Source: Bacteroidales bacterium
GTDB taxonomy: Bacteria > Bacteroidota > Bacteroidia > Bacteroidales > UBA932
Assembly: GCA_017502125.1 (NCBI GenBank)
Contig: JAFVVN010000033.1
Coordinates: 1 to 32,732 of the forward strand
Length of the DNA: 32,732 nucleotides
Reading direction: 5' to 3'
In this document: piece after piece, positions 23,749-32,453 of the stretch
Layout of the letters: every line of letters begins with the position of its first letter
Position numbering within the stretch: the stretch's first letter is position 1
Program-made: the position numbers and the translations under genes
The notes under the pieces: model-generated
Told to the model about the DNA's origin: nothing
Databases searched by the model: none
What the model saw: the letters and a program-made list of their open reading frames with translations, nothing else

Positions 23749-24204
23749 TTAAAATTTCAGTTTGGAATCCACCACTATGGTCACAGGTCCGTCATTCACA
23801 AGTTCCACTTTCATATCTGCACCGAAAATACCCTTCCCTACAGGTTTTTGCAACTCTTCCTCAATCTTCACGAGAAACCTTTCGTAAAGCGGAACCGCGA
23901 CATCCGGCTTGGCTGCCTTCACATATGATGGCCTGTTACCCTTGACTGTGGATGCATAAAGCGTGAACTGACTGACCACCAGGACATCACCGCCAACATC
24001 CCTGACAGAAAGGTTCATCACTCCGTCTGCATCATCAAAAATCCTCATGGCAGCAATCTTCCTTGCAGTCCACTCCAAGTCATCTTCAGTATCCTCATCG
24101 ATGAAAGCGGCAAGAACCAGGAGTCCTTTTCCTATCTTCGACTCATATCCCTCTGCAGGCACTCTCACAGCCGCACCGGCTACTCTTTGAATCACCGTTC
24201 TCAT
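23749..24204 (-). CDS. dtd: D-aminoacyl-tRNA deacylase
   Basis: This 151-residue cytoplasmic homodimeric enzyme removes D-amino acids wrongly attached to tRNA. The two family motifs are present: SQFTLYA (SQxxL-type, which presents the catalytic Ser/Thr) and NDGPVTIVVDS (the NxGPVT loop). The N-terminus MRTVIQRVAGAAVRV and length are typical. Its ATG shares one base with the stop of the radical SAM gene (TAATG), so the two are probably translationally coupled. Confidence 0.96.
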   Translation of the reverse strand: MRTVIQRVAGAAVRVPAEGYESKIGKGLLVLAAFIDEDTEDDLEWTARKIAAMRIFDDADGVMNLSVRDVGGDVLVVSQFTLYASTVKGNRPSYVKAAKPDVAVPLYERFLVKIEEELQKPVGKGIFGADMKVELVNDGPVTIVVDSKLKF

Positions 24205-24965
24205 TATCCTCTTATCTGTATCTTAAATCCTTCATCCAGCAAAGGCTGAACAAATGCAGTCATTTCCTCAACCGTATATTTTTCAAGACTCTTGTCCGGC
24301 GTCTCGCGGTCTATGGTGTAAACCATTATCTCTCTCGGTCTCAGTTCACGCACTATATCCATCCACGCGCCAAGGGCTTCCGGCGATGCCGTGTCGAATT
24401 CGGGAGACCTGAGGAACATGGTCTGAAGAATGAAGTTTCCGTCAAAACGTTTCAAAGCTTCAACTATGTCCTTCAGATGACATGTCCCCACCGGCCGGTT
24501 TATCTTCTGAACCAGCATATCAGAAGATGCATCAATCTTGAGAATGGGATTATCCACCTTCATAAGGGCCTCAGCCACAGATTCTCTGCCGACGAGAACC
24601 GCATTAGACAATACAGAAACCTTCGCCTTCGGGAAATACCGGTCCCTCAATCTCAATGTAGTCTCGACAATCTGCGGAAAATCAGGATTCATGGTAGGCT
24701 CACCGTTCCCGGAAAAGGTTATGGAATCCACAGGAACTCCTTCAGAGGAAGCCCTGGACATCTTTTCTTCCAGAGCCATCTCCACTTCATCCGCACTCGG
24801 GAACCTATTATCTGATCTTCCGTCCTTGTTCCAGCCACATTCACAATACACACAGTCGAAATTACACAGCTTGCCCTTTGAAGGCAAGATGTTTACCCCC
24901 AGAGAGGAACCGAGCCTGCGGCTGAATATCGGTCCGAAGACTATGTCATCAAAATGCAGCATCAT
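24204..24965 (-). CDS. Radical SAM protein of the COG0731-like type
   Basis: The 253-residue protein has a CX3CX2C cluster motif (CNFDCVYCECGW) for a 4Fe-4S centre and the SAM-binding TFSGNGEPTMNPDFP. The N-terminal FGPIFSRRLGSSLGVNILP is typical of the COG0731 radical SAM group related to wybutosine-type and tRNA-modifying enzymes. The substrate is not known. The start overlaps the end of the amidohydrolase gene; ATG 24965 (ATGA overlap) or 24962 (TGATG) are both possible. It sits between pheT-linked genes and dtd, in a context rich in tRNA functions, which fits a tRNA-related role but does not prove it. Confidence 0.85.
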   Translation of the reverse strand: MMLHFDDIVFGPIFSRRLGSSLGVNILPSKGKLCNFDCVYCECGWNKDGRSDNRFPSADEVEMALEEKMSRASSEGVPVDSITFSGNGEPTMNPDFPQIVETTLRLRDRYFPKAKVSVLSNAVLVGRESVAEALMKVDNPILKIDASSDMLVQKINRPVGTCHLKDIVEALKRFDGNFILQTMFLRSPEFDTASPEALGAWMDIVRELRPREIMVYTIDRETPDKSLEKYTVEEMTAFVQPLLDEGFKIQIRG

Positions 24966-26149
24966 ATTATTCTTTCAGAGCGGCTTTCAGGTGTAACAAA
25001 ACCGTTGCCATCAACAGCTGATATACGCACGATTCCAGGCTTCATCCCGATTCCAAGCTTCCCAAGCATGTCATCCTTCTTCAGAAAGCGTGCACCGTTC
25101 AGGCAGGTCCAGGTGAGCAGTTCCGCCATTGGAACTTCAGGAAAGTTCGAGTGCAGACATACCAGCTCAGCCACCATGTCAAGATCGTCATTGCTTGAAA
25201 GCGAGTCTGTTCCGAGGACTATGTCAAGTTTGTTGGCCCTCATAAGAGGAATAGGCGGCAAAGCATTATGTATAAATATATTAGACAATGGGCACACCAC
25301 CCAATACACATTATTCATGACCCTTTTTGCCGCATCAATGTCATCCTGCTGAAGGCAGACATTATGCACAAGAAGAATATGCTCGTCATAAGGAGCCTTG
25401 TGGGCCTGTTCCAGACGGCTGAGGAAATACTTCAACGAAGATTCTCCTGTGACAGGAGGAGTGCTCATACCGTTGCGTACACGATTCTCATACATAGCTC
25501 CAGTCCCTGTCAAAAGAAGATCCTCCTCCTCCTGACTCTCCTGAGAATGATATGAGAGAAAACCTCTTGCAAGTCCGGCTTCCGCCGATGCTGTGAGGAG
25601 CTGAGGACTCATAGTATAGCAGGAATGCGGAGTGGGAGCCGCATCTATTCCAGCCTTGTCAGCCAGCTGCAGAAGGTCTCGTACCTCATTCATTACTTCA
25701 CTGCACATCTCCGGTTCGCTGCCGAACACCTCAAGAAAAGTTCTGGTATACATCCTGTGGGATGACTTTACATCAAACGAGGAATCATCATTGCTTATGT
25801 CCGCCATGGCAGAAACCCCTCTTTCCCACATCCGGTCCATCCACTCCTTCACAAGTTCCTGCTTGCGTTCCCTGCCTGCCCAATCCCGAAGAGCATTTAT
25901 CTGGTCAATGAAGCCTGCCATTCCGGAGCCTTTCACAAACTTTCCCTGCAGATGCGACAGTTCCACATGACAATGACCATTGACAAAACCGGGCACAATG
26001 GCACCCTCGGACACAATCTCTTCAGGAGCGCATTGCCCGACAGCCAGAATGGTACCATCCAGGTCATCATATTCCACGAAGCCGTTCCTTATCGGCTCCA
26101 AGGAATCCAGGGTATAAACATATGATGCAGTTGTTCTTCTTATCGCCAT
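24962..26149 (-). CDS. Metal-dependent amidohydrolase (aminofutalosine deaminase / chlorohydrolase-like)
   Basis: The 395-residue cytoplasmic protein belongs to the amidohydrolase superfamily: metal-binding PGFVNGHCHVELSHLQG, TPHSCYTMS, LSYHSQESQEEEDLL, LLVHNVCL and VLGTDSLSSND (metal-binding Asp). The form HCHxELSHL occurs in deaminases that include the aminofutalosine deaminases of the alternative menaquinone pathway, but no other gene of that pathway lies here, so the substrate is open. It overlaps the DUF4296 gene by 10 bases and the radical SAM gene by four. Confidence 0.83.
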   Translation of the reverse strand: MAIRRTTASYVYTLDSLEPIRNGFVEYDDLDGTILAVGQCAPEEIVSEGAIVPGFVNGHCHVELSHLQGKFVKGSGMAGFIDQINALRDWAGRERKQELVKEWMDRMWERGVSAMADISNDDSSFDVKSSHRMYTRTFLEVFGSEPEMCSEVMNEVRDLLQLADKAGIDAAPTPHSCYTMSPQLLTASAEAGLARGFLSYHSQESQEEEDLLLTGTGAMYENRVRNGMSTPPVTGESSLKYFLSRLEQAHKAPYDEHILLVHNVCLQQDDIDAAKRVMNNVYWVVCPLSNIFIHNALPPIPLMRANKLDIVLGTDSLSSNDDLDMVAELVCLHSNFPEVPMAELLTWTCLNGARFLKKDDMLGKLGIGMKPGIVRISAVDGNGFVTPESRSERII

Positions 26150-26901
26150 ACCTTCTTACGGTCTGTTCCCATCTTCATCGGCATGCTGTCCGACATGACG
26201 GGAGTGAGTTTTCTTGGAATACGCGCCTTCAGTGAATCTTTGAGAATCGGCTTGTCATCCGGGCTCAGTTGTCCGACCTTCTCCAGACTGTCAGTCAAAG
26301 CCAGCGAATCCGCTACCTGGAGTGAATCCGAGACAGCCAGAGTATCCACCTGGATGATCATCCTTAATCTGTCATATAGTGTGTCAGCCGTCTCAATAGG
26401 AACCAGACGATAAACCTTGCATGAATCCAGTTCGAATGTCACGCTATCATAGTAGTGCACATAAGGTTCATCCCCAAGATAAGGGAAATATTCTTCGAAG
26501 GAATAGTCAGTCTTATGCTTGAGCACCTTTTGCAGGGCTTCCTCCTCAAGTTCCATACGCCTCTGCTTCCTACGCAATTCCTTCATCCTCTTGTCCAGAA
26601 TTTCTCCTGATGTACGCAGTATTCTTGAAAATCTCTCAGGGTCATTCATATAATGGTCGACACTTTTGAGATAGTCCAGATTGTCATATCCGTATTTCTC
26701 GAGGATGGGCTCATACACAAGCGACGTGTCAGCAATCATCCTCATTCCCGGAGTACTTGAAATCCACTGGTCTGTCATGAGCATTTCAGCATAGATCTCA
26801 GCCATCTTTCCACGTGGAATGACCTCTGCCTCATTCTTTCCACATGAGGCGAGGACGATTACCGCAAACAGCGGGAGAATATGCTTGACAAAGGAACTCA
26901 T
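26140..26901 (-). CDS. DUF4296 lipoprotein
   Basis: The 253-residue lipoprotein has signal MSSFVKHILPLFAVIVLASC and lipobox LASC. Residues 25-115 are a DUF4296 domain: VIPRGKMAEIYAEMLMTDQW, EKYGYDNLDYLKSVDHYMND, then RFSRILRTSGEILDKRMKEL. The following region is helical and charged, and the end is Ser/Leu/Asp-rich then basic. The function of DUF4296 is unknown. The gene starts two bases after the pheT stop (26903) and overlaps the amidohydrolase gene by 10 bases. Confidence 0.82.
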   Translation of the reverse strand: MSSFVKHILPLFAVIVLASCGKNEAEVIPRGKMAEIYAEMLMTDQWISSTPGMRMIADTSLVYEPILEKYGYDNLDYLKSVDHYMNDPERFSRILRTSGEILDKRMKELRRKQRRMELEEEALQKVLKHKTDYSFEEYFPYLGDEPYVHYYDSVTFELDSCKVYRLVPIETADTLYDRLRMIIQVDTLAVSDSLQVADSLALTDSLEKVGQLSPDDKPILKDSLKARIPRKLTPVMSDSMPMKMGTDRKKVWR

Positions 26902-26902
26902 A

Positions 26903-29347
26903 TTATCGCAATGTTGCTCCGAATTCGTTCTGGAAAGTAGAGAGAAGTTTGCTCATCACTCTTTCCACATCATTGTCAGTCAAGGTCTTGTCAAGATCCT
27001 GAAGTACAAAGCTGAGTGCATACTGCTTCTTGCCTTCTGCAATCTTGTCGCCACGATATACATCGAAGAGACCGACCTGCTTGAGGAGTTTCTTACCCAC
27101 GCGGAGAGCACTGCGACGCAGATCCGCATAACTTACAGACTCGTCAAGAAGGAGCGCAAGGTCACGCCTCACTTCCGGGAACTTAGGAAGTTCCTTATAC
27201 TTTATCTTGTTCCTCTTGACAAGCTCAAAGAGGGCAGGCCAGCTGATCTCAGCCGCAAAGACAGGCTGCTTTATACCGAACTGCTTCAGTCTGGCAGGAG
27301 AGATTGTTCCCATCACTGCGAGAGGCTGATGTGAGCCTGGAAGGCTATATGAAAGTCCTTCCGAGAAGAGGTCAGCCGGAGCTGCATCTGTCTCAAGAGA
27401 ATAGATATCGCATCCAAAACGTTTCAGAAGCAGTTCAAGATATCCCTTGAGCTGGAAATAACTACCTTTTCCCGCATCCGTTCTCCATGATTTTTCAGGT
27501 TGACCACTCATGAACAAGGCATAGCAGGTATGCTCTTCATAGCCATCAAGAGTCTTTCCGTCACTCTCAGGATTGAATGAATATACCGAGCCGTATTCGA
27601 AAGTCTTGATATTGGTGATCTGACGGTTGATGTTATAAGCAATCACCTCAAGTCCGTTAAGGAGAAGCGTCTGTCTCATGACATTAAGGTCAGAACTGAG
27701 CGGATTCATTATTCGCACGCACTTCTCTTCAGGGAAGGTCTTGAGTTTCGAATAGTATTCCGACTTGGTGAGAGAATTGTTCATCGTCTCCACGAATCCG
27801 TTGGCGGCAAGGAAGTTGGAGATTGATGTGCGTACAAGTTCAGGCTCCGGCTTCTGAGGAGCATTAACAGACATACGCATTGCCTGAGGGAGCTCGATGT
27901 TGTTGTATCCATAGATACGCAGAATCTCTTCAACTATGTCGCATTCACGATAAACATCCACCATATATGAAGGCACAGCAACCTTAGCTCCTGTTTCTGT
28001 CTTCTCCACAAACTCATATGCAAGAGATTCAAGAATATTCTCAATCACCTCATGACCTATCTTCTTGCCCACAAATGATTCGACACGGTTATAATCCAGT
28101 TCAACTATCTTCTTTTCGATCTTCTCCGGACAGAATTCCTGAATCTTTCCTACGATTTCACCCCCGGCAAGTTCCTGGATAAGAAGAGCGGCACGTTTGG
28201 CAGCGTACTCCACGGCAAGCGGATCAGCTCCACGCTCATAACGGAAGGAAGCATCAGTCTTAAGACCGTGTCTCTTCGAACTCTTCCTGATCGATACAGG
28301 ATTGAAATATGCGCTTTCAAGGAATATGTCAACTGTAGTGTCGGTCACTCCCGACTCCTCACCGCCGAACACACCGGCAAGACACATCGGCTTCTCCGCA
28401 TTTGCAATCATTAGGTCGGCAGCACTAAGGGTACGCTCCACTCCATCAAGTGTAACGAACTTCTCTCCCTCCTCGGCTCTGCGGACCACGACCTTTCCTC
28501 CGGCAATCTTTGCAAGGTCAAAGGCATGGAGCGGTTGACCTACCTCATGAAGGACAAAGTTAGTGATATCCACGATATTGTTGATCGGCCTGAGACCTAT
28601 CGCAAGAAGTTTCTTCTGAAGCCATTCCGGAGAAGGAGCGACCTTGACACCCTTGATGGTCGTTCCTGTATACTTAGGAGCACCGTCAGCAGCCCTGACC
28701 TCAACCGGCACAGCCTCACCGGCTCCGCCTTCTGCCCATGCCGATACATCTGGAATGTTAAGGGCACACGGTATTCCATTATGCTTGAGATATGCATAAA
28801 GGTCACGCGCAACCCCGATATGCGAAGCTGCATCCACACGGTTTGCAGTAAGACCTATCTCTATGAGGGCATCAGTTGCAAGACCGAGATAATCCTTCGC
28901 AGGAGTACCAACAACAGCTTCCGGCTCAAGAACCATGATTCCGTCATGAGACTCACCGATTCCCAGTTCATCTTCAGCGCAGATCATTCCAAAAGACTCC
29001 ACTCCCCTGATCTTGGACTTCTTTATCTTGAAATCCTCACCGAGAACGGTTCCCACTGTGGCAAGCAGAACCTTCTGACCGGCAGCCACATTAGGAGCTC
29101 CACAAACCACCTGAAGAAGCTCAGCCTCACCTGTGTTGAGCTTTGTTACATGCAGATGGTCCGAATCAGGATGCTCTACACATTCTACAACTTCTGCAAC
29201 TATCACTCCTGCCAGACCTCCCGGGATTTCCTCTATCTGTTCGAGCGAATCTACCTCAAGTCCGATGGAGGTCAAGGCCTCCGCCACTGCCTCGGGCGAG
29301 AGGTCACACTCAAGATATTCCTTAAGCCAATTATACGAAATCTTCAT
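26903..29347 (-). CDS. pheT: Phenylalanine--tRNA ligase, beta subunit
   Basis: The 814-residue protein is the beta subunit of the alpha2-beta2 enzyme that charges tRNA-Phe. Domains in order: N-terminal MKISYNWLKEYLECDLSPEA; EMAP-II-like tRNA-binding domain at about 40-150 (VECVEHPDSDHLHVTKLNTG); B3/B4 editing region (KYTGTTIKGVKVAPSPEWLQ); B5 region around 410-480; catalytic-like core; and the C-terminal FDX-ACB anticodon-binding domain (ELPKFPEVRRDLALLLDE). Length is normal. The alpha subunit gene pheS is not in the window, so the two subunits are encoded apart, as in other Bacteroidota. It starts 17 bases after ftsY. Confidence 0.97.
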   Translation of the reverse strand: MKISYNWLKEYLECDLSPEAVAEALTSIGLEVDSLEQIEEIPGGLAGVIVAEVVECVEHPDSDHLHVTKLNTGEAELLQVVCGAPNVAAGQKVLLATVGTVLGEDFKIKKSKIRGVESFGMICAEDELGIGESHDGIMVLEPEAVVGTPAKDYLGLATDALIEIGLTANRVDAASHIGVARDLYAYLKHNGIPCALNIPDVSAWAEGGAGEAVPVEVRAADGAPKYTGTTIKGVKVAPSPEWLQKKLLAIGLRPINNIVDITNFVLHEVGQPLHAFDLAKIAGGKVVVRRAEEGEKFVTLDGVERTLSAADLMIANAEKPMCLAGVFGGEESGVTDTTVDIFLESAYFNPVSIRKSSKRHGLKTDASFRYERGADPLAVEYAAKRAALLIQELAGGEIVGKIQEFCPEKIEKKIVELDYNRVESFVGKKIGHEVIENILESLAYEFVEKTETGAKVAVPSYMVDVYRECDIVEEILRIYGYNNIELPQAMRMSVNAPQKPEPELVRTSISNFLAANGFVETMNNSLTKSEYYSKLKTFPEEKCVRIMNPLSSDLNVMRQTLLLNGLEVIAYNINRQITNIKTFEYGSVYSFNPESDGKTLDGYEEHTCYALFMSGQPEKSWRTDAGKGSYFQLKGYLELLLKRFGCDIYSLETDAAPADLFSEGLSYSLPGSHQPLAVMGTISPARLKQFGIKQPVFAAEISWPALFELVKRNKIKYKELPKFPEVRRDLALLLDESVSYADLRRSALRVGKKLLKQVGLFDVYRGDKIAEGKKQYALSFVLQDLDKTLTDNDVERVMSKLLSTFQNEFGATLR

Positions 29348-29364
29348 ATATTTTTACTTTTAAA

Positions 29365-30303
29365 TTATTCTATATCTTCCTTGGAGAACAGAGAGGACAC
29401 AAACTCCCTCTTGTCAAAGACCTTCAGGTCATCTATTCCCTCACCTATTCCGACAAACTTGATAGGCACACGGAACTGGTCCACAATGCCAACCACGACT
29501 CCACCCTTGGCCGTTCCATCCAGTTTTGTCACAGCCAGAGCAGATATATCGGTGGCACGGGCAAACTCTTTAGCCTGCATGAAGGCATTCTGCCCAGTTG
29601 AGCCATCCAGAACAAGAAGTACTTCATGTGGCGCATCAGGAATAACCTTACGCATCACATTCCGGATCTTTGTAAGCTCATTCATGAGGTCTATTCTATT
29701 ATGAAGCCTTCCGGCCGTATCTATAATCACAACATCAGCATCCCTGGCTACGGCAGACCTCACCGTATCAAACGCCACCGAAGCCGGGTCCGAGCCCATC
29801 TTCTGCTTTACAAGATCGACACCTGCCCTCTCTGACCATATAGTCAGCTGATCCACGGCAGCCGCACGGAAAGTATCAGCAGCGCCCAGCACAACCTTCT
29901 TGCCCTGAGCCTTCAGATTGCTGGCGAGCTTACCTATCGTAGTGGTCTTTCCCACTCCGTTGACGCCTACAACCATGATTACATATGGTTTCTTAGAAAA
30001 ATCAAAAGGCAGGACTGCATCATCAGAGGTTTCCCCTTCCCTGACATTCAAGAGAGATGCAATCTCGTCACGAAGCATATCAACCAACTCGTCAAGGGAT
30101 ACATACTTATCCTTCCTGACCCTTTCCTCCAGATTCTCTATTATCTTAAGCGTCGTATCCACTCCCATATCGGTCGCAAGAAGCGCTTCCTCAATCGCAT
30201 CCATCACATCTTCATCCACTTCCGTCCTTCCCACGATAGCTCTGGAAAGCTTGGCAAAAAAGCTTTGATTGGTCTTCTTGACGCCCTTGTCAAATATTCC
30301 CAT
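29365..30303 (-). CDS. ftsY: Signal recognition particle receptor
   Basis: The 312-residue membrane-associated GTPase docks SRP-ribosome complexes at the translocon. The N domain (helices to about 95) is followed by the G domain with the P-loop GVNGVGKTTT (113-122), DTFRAAAVDQL, IIDTAGRLHN, and TKLDGTAKGG (guanine specificity). The acidic N-terminal A domain of E. coli FtsY is absent, as is usual in Bacteroidota. A -7 box lies 21 bases upstream, making it the first gene of the operon that ends with deoC. Confidence 0.97.
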   Translation of the reverse strand: MGIFDKGVKKTNQSFFAKLSRAIVGRTEVDEDVMDAIEEALLATDMGVDTTLKIIENLEERVRKDKYVSLDELVDMLRDEIASLLNVREGETSDDAVLPFDFSKKPYVIMVVGVNGVGKTTTIGKLASNLKAQGKKVVLGAADTFRAAAVDQLTIWSERAGVDLVKQKMGSDPASVAFDTVRSAVARDADVVIIDTAGRLHNRIDLMNELTKIRNVMRKVIPDAPHEVLLVLDGSTGQNAFMQAKEFARATDISALAVTKLDGTAKGGVVVGIVDQFRVPIKFVGIGEGIDDLKVFDKREFVSSLFSKEDIE

Positions 30304-30323
30304 AACACATTCAGTTTAACTTA

Positions 30324-30331
30324 CAAAAGTA
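30324..30331 (-). promoter_or_regulatory. -7 box of the ftsY-deoC operon
   Basis: The minus strand reads TACTTTTG, matching TAnnTTTG. The -33 region is the T-rich tail of the preceding terminator and contains no TTG. Confidence 0.45.
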
Positions 30332-30347
30332 ATGAATTTTAGTGTAT

Positions 30348-30389
30348 AAAAAAAGTGGCAATGCCGAGAATTTCAGCACTGCCACTTTT
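30348..30389 (-). terminator. Terminator of rpmB-rpmG-DUF4295
   Basis: AAAAGTGGCA (30351-30360) pairs perfectly with TGCCACTTTT (30380-30389). On the minus strand seven T follow (complement of 30348-30354). It lies 20 bases after the DUF4295 stop. Confidence 0.8.
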
Positions 30390-30408
30390 AAAGTTTAACA
30401 AGAAAGAA

Positions 30409-30564
30409 TTATTTCTTTGCGAAGAATTCCTTAGTCTTGTCTTCCTCAACGAGCTCCTCTGTAAAAACATAAGCTCCAGTCTTTGGCGACTTGTCCATGC
30501 GGATACACTTAACCATCTTCTTGAGCGTACCAGCCTTGAAGGTTGCGACTGCTTTCTTTGCCAT
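30409..30564 (-). CDS. DUF4295 small basic protein
   Basis: The 51-residue Lys-rich protein from ATG 30564 to TAA 30409-30411 begins MAKKAVATFKAGTLKKMVKC and ends EFFAKK. This is the DUF4295 family, a short protein encoded directly after rpmG in many Bacteroidota; its basic charge and place suggest a ribosome-associated role, but this is not shown. It starts 17 bases after rpmG and is followed by the operon terminator. Confidence 0.85.
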   Translation of the reverse strand: MAKKAVATFKAGTLKKMVKCIRMDKSPKTGAYVFTEELVEEDKTKEFFAKK

Positions 30565-30581
30565 ATCTTAATTCCTCCTAA

Positions 30582-30770
30582 TTATTTGATCTCGCGATGA
30601 AGGGTCACCTTCTTCAGGAACGGGTTATACTTCCTACGCTCCAGACGCTGAGTTGTATTCTTCTTATTCTTTGTAGTGATGTATCTTGAGATACCTGGTA
30701 CACCGCTCTCTCTCTGCTCAGTGCACTCAAGGATGACCTGCACCCTGTTACCTTTAGCTTTCTTTGCCAT
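30582..30770 (-). CDS. rpmG: 50S ribosomal protein L33
   Basis: The 62-residue protein has the L33 pattern: [38 protein letters not shown] and [13 protein letters not shown]. The paired cysteines of zinc-binding L33 are absent (only one Cys), so this is the zinc-free form. It lies 11 bases after rpmB. Confidence 0.96.
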   Translation of the reverse strand: MAKKAKGNRVQVILECTEQRESGVPGISRYITTKNKKNTTQRLERRKYNPFLKKVTLHREIK

Positions 30771-30781
30771 GATTCAAAAAA

Positions 30782-31024
30782 TTAAACAAGGTTAATAAAT
30801 CCTTTCTTCTGAGCGTCTTTGATAGTAGCGTCGAGACCGTTCTTCTCGATGTTTCTCATACCTTTGCAAGACACCTTGAGGGTGATGAATCTCTGCTCTG
30901 CCTCAGACCAGAACTTCTTGGTCTTGAGGTTGAGGGCGAAGATACGCTTTGTGCGTCTCTTAGAATGGGAAACATTGTTTCCAACCATTCTCTTTCTTCC
31001 TGTAACTTGACAAACCTTTGCCAT
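30782..31024 (-). CDS. rpmB: 50S ribosomal protein L28
   Basis: The 80-residue protein begins MAKVCQVTGRKRMVGNNVSH and continues SKRRTKRIFALNL and RFITLKVSCKGMRNIEKNG, characteristic of L28. First gene of the rpmB-rpmG-DUF4295 operon, with a near-consensus promoter 41 bases upstream. Confidence 0.97.
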   Translation of the reverse strand: MAKVCQVTGRKRMVGNNVSHSKRRTKRIFALNLKTKKFWSEAEQRFITLKVSCKGMRNIEKNGLDATIKDAQKKGFINLV

Positions 31025-31064
31025 TGTATATAACTTTTTTAATTAATTCATTTTTAGCGGGCTG

Positions 31065-31096
31065 CAAATATCGCATAAAAAAATCGCAATTGCAAA
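31065..31096 (-). promoter_or_regulatory. Promoter of rpmB-rpmG-DUF4295
   Basis: On the minus strand TTTG (31093-31096), a 20-base spacer and GATATTTG (31065-31072, one base from TAnnTTTG). The palindrome GCAATTGC and T run at 31077-31093, which may weakly end lepB transcription, lie within the spacer. Confidence 0.45.
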
Positions 31097-31100
31097 ATTT

Positions 31101-32444
31101 CTATACAAATTTGAAGAACCTGCGCCATCTAATATTTTTCGGGAACTTCTTGTTCCCATCGATTGAGAGCCAGATCAATGCGGGCTTTCCGACTATATGA
31201 TCTTCAGGTACGAATCCCCAATATCTTGAATCGAGAGAATTGTGCCTGTTGTCTCCCATCATAAAGTAATAATCCTGCTTGAAAGTATAGCTTTGAGCTT
31301 CTTCCCCGTTGATGAATATGCGGTCATCCTTGATCTCAAGAGTGTTACCCTCATATGCTGTTATGATCCTCTCATACAACGGAAGATTCTTCTCCGTAAG
31401 TTCGACCGTAACTCCCTTCTGAGGTATCCAAAGCGGTCCGTAATTATCGCGGGTCCACCTGTAATCGGACGAGAACGGAAAGATTGTCAGTTCCGAATCC
31501 GGATAATCGGCCGGCCAGACATCTATGTTCTGCGTCACAGACACTACATTCGAATATCCCTTCAGAGTTTCCAGCATATCTGCAGTGAGCGGCATCTCAG
31601 GATATCCGGGAAGTTCCTGATGATACCAGAGTTCCCTGACATTCAACCCGAGCTTGTCAAGATTCATCGGATTGATCTTCTGACCGTTCGTCACTACCCT
31701 GTATGAGTTCTGCACTCCAGGCCAGACTTCCTGAGCTTCTGAATTGACATATACCTGTCCGTTCCTTATCTCAAGAGTGTCTCCTGCAACAGCCACACAT
31801 CTCTTTACATAGTGGTCCTTCTTATCAGCCGGTCTGGCCTTGACGGGACCGAAATGCCTGAGAGTGTAATCGCGGCCATATGTCCTCACATACATATAGT
31901 AGTCTGCAGCGGGCTCCCTCACCAGCACTGTGTCGCCATGCGGAAAACCGAATACGACATAGTCACCTGTCTCGACCTGCCCACATCCCTTCAACCTCCT
32001 GTAATCATTCTGGACAAGTGTCGAATACGACTCCTTTCCCGCTATCACGTTGTGAGTGAAAGGTATGGTCAACGGTGTCTGAGGAAGTTTAGGGCCATAA
32101 GCAAGTTTGCTCACGAACAGGTGGTCACCTGTATAGAGCGAACTCTCCATCGAGGATGAAGGAATCTTGAATGCCTGGAAAAAAAACGTATTGATGAAAG
32201 TCACGACTACAACTGCAAATATGATGGCATCAAGCCAGTCCAGCAGTGCATTCCTCTTCTCTCCTTCCTTATATTCCTTCTTCCAGAACAGCCACTTCAC
32301 TTTCTTCGTGATGTGACCATCGAAAATTGGAACGAGTCCAAAGAGCCACCAATAGTTTCCGAGCCAGATTACCCACAAGATGTAGAGGAGGGACCAAAAC
32401 CCGCACCTTACCCATTTATTGTGGTATAATTCCTTCAAGCTCAT
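31101..32444 (-). CDS. lepB: Signal peptidase I
   Basis: This 447-residue membrane enzyme removes signal peptides from exported proteins. Hydrophobic segments lie at about 15-40 and 70-90. The catalytic Ser is in KIPSSSMESSLYTGD (S98) and the general-base Lys in HYVKRCVAVAGD (K214). Conserved GDNRHNSLDSRYWG follows near the C-terminus. It is much longer than E. coli LepB (324) or B. subtilis forms because about 150 residues are inserted between the Lys region and the GDN box; this insert is flanked by two similar segments (GDTLEIRNGQVYVNSEAQ and GNTLEIKDDRIFINGEEAQ). It begins nine bases after rplT, so it is likely cotranscribed with it. Confidence 0.96.
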   Translation of the reverse strand: MSLKELYHNKWVRCGFWSLLYILWVIWLGNYWWLFGLVPIFDGHITKKVKWLFWKKEYKEGEKRNALLDWLDAIIFAVVVVTFINTFFFQAFKIPSSSMESSLYTGDHLFVSKLAYGPKLPQTPLTIPFTHNVIAGKESYSTLVQNDYRRLKGCGQVETGDYVVFGFPHGDTVLVREPAADYYMYVRTYGRDYTLRHFGPVKARPADKKDHYVKRCVAVAGDTLEIRNGQVYVNSEAQEVWPGVQNSYRVVTNGQKINPMNLDKLGLNVRELWYHQELPGYPEMPLTADMLETLKGYSNVVSVTQNIDVWPADYPDSELTIFPFSSDYRWTRDNYGPLWIPQKGVTVELTEKNLPLYERIITAYEGNTLEIKDDRIFINGEEAQSYTFKQDYYFMMGDNRHNSLDSRYWGFVPEDHIVGKPALIWLSIDGNKKFPKNIRWRRFFKFV

Positions 32445-32453
32445 CAGCTTAAA

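Noticed and set aside
28526-29704. Plus-strand open frame of 392 codons
   Set aside because: Antisense to pheT and ftsY, both certain genes; no recognisable domain.
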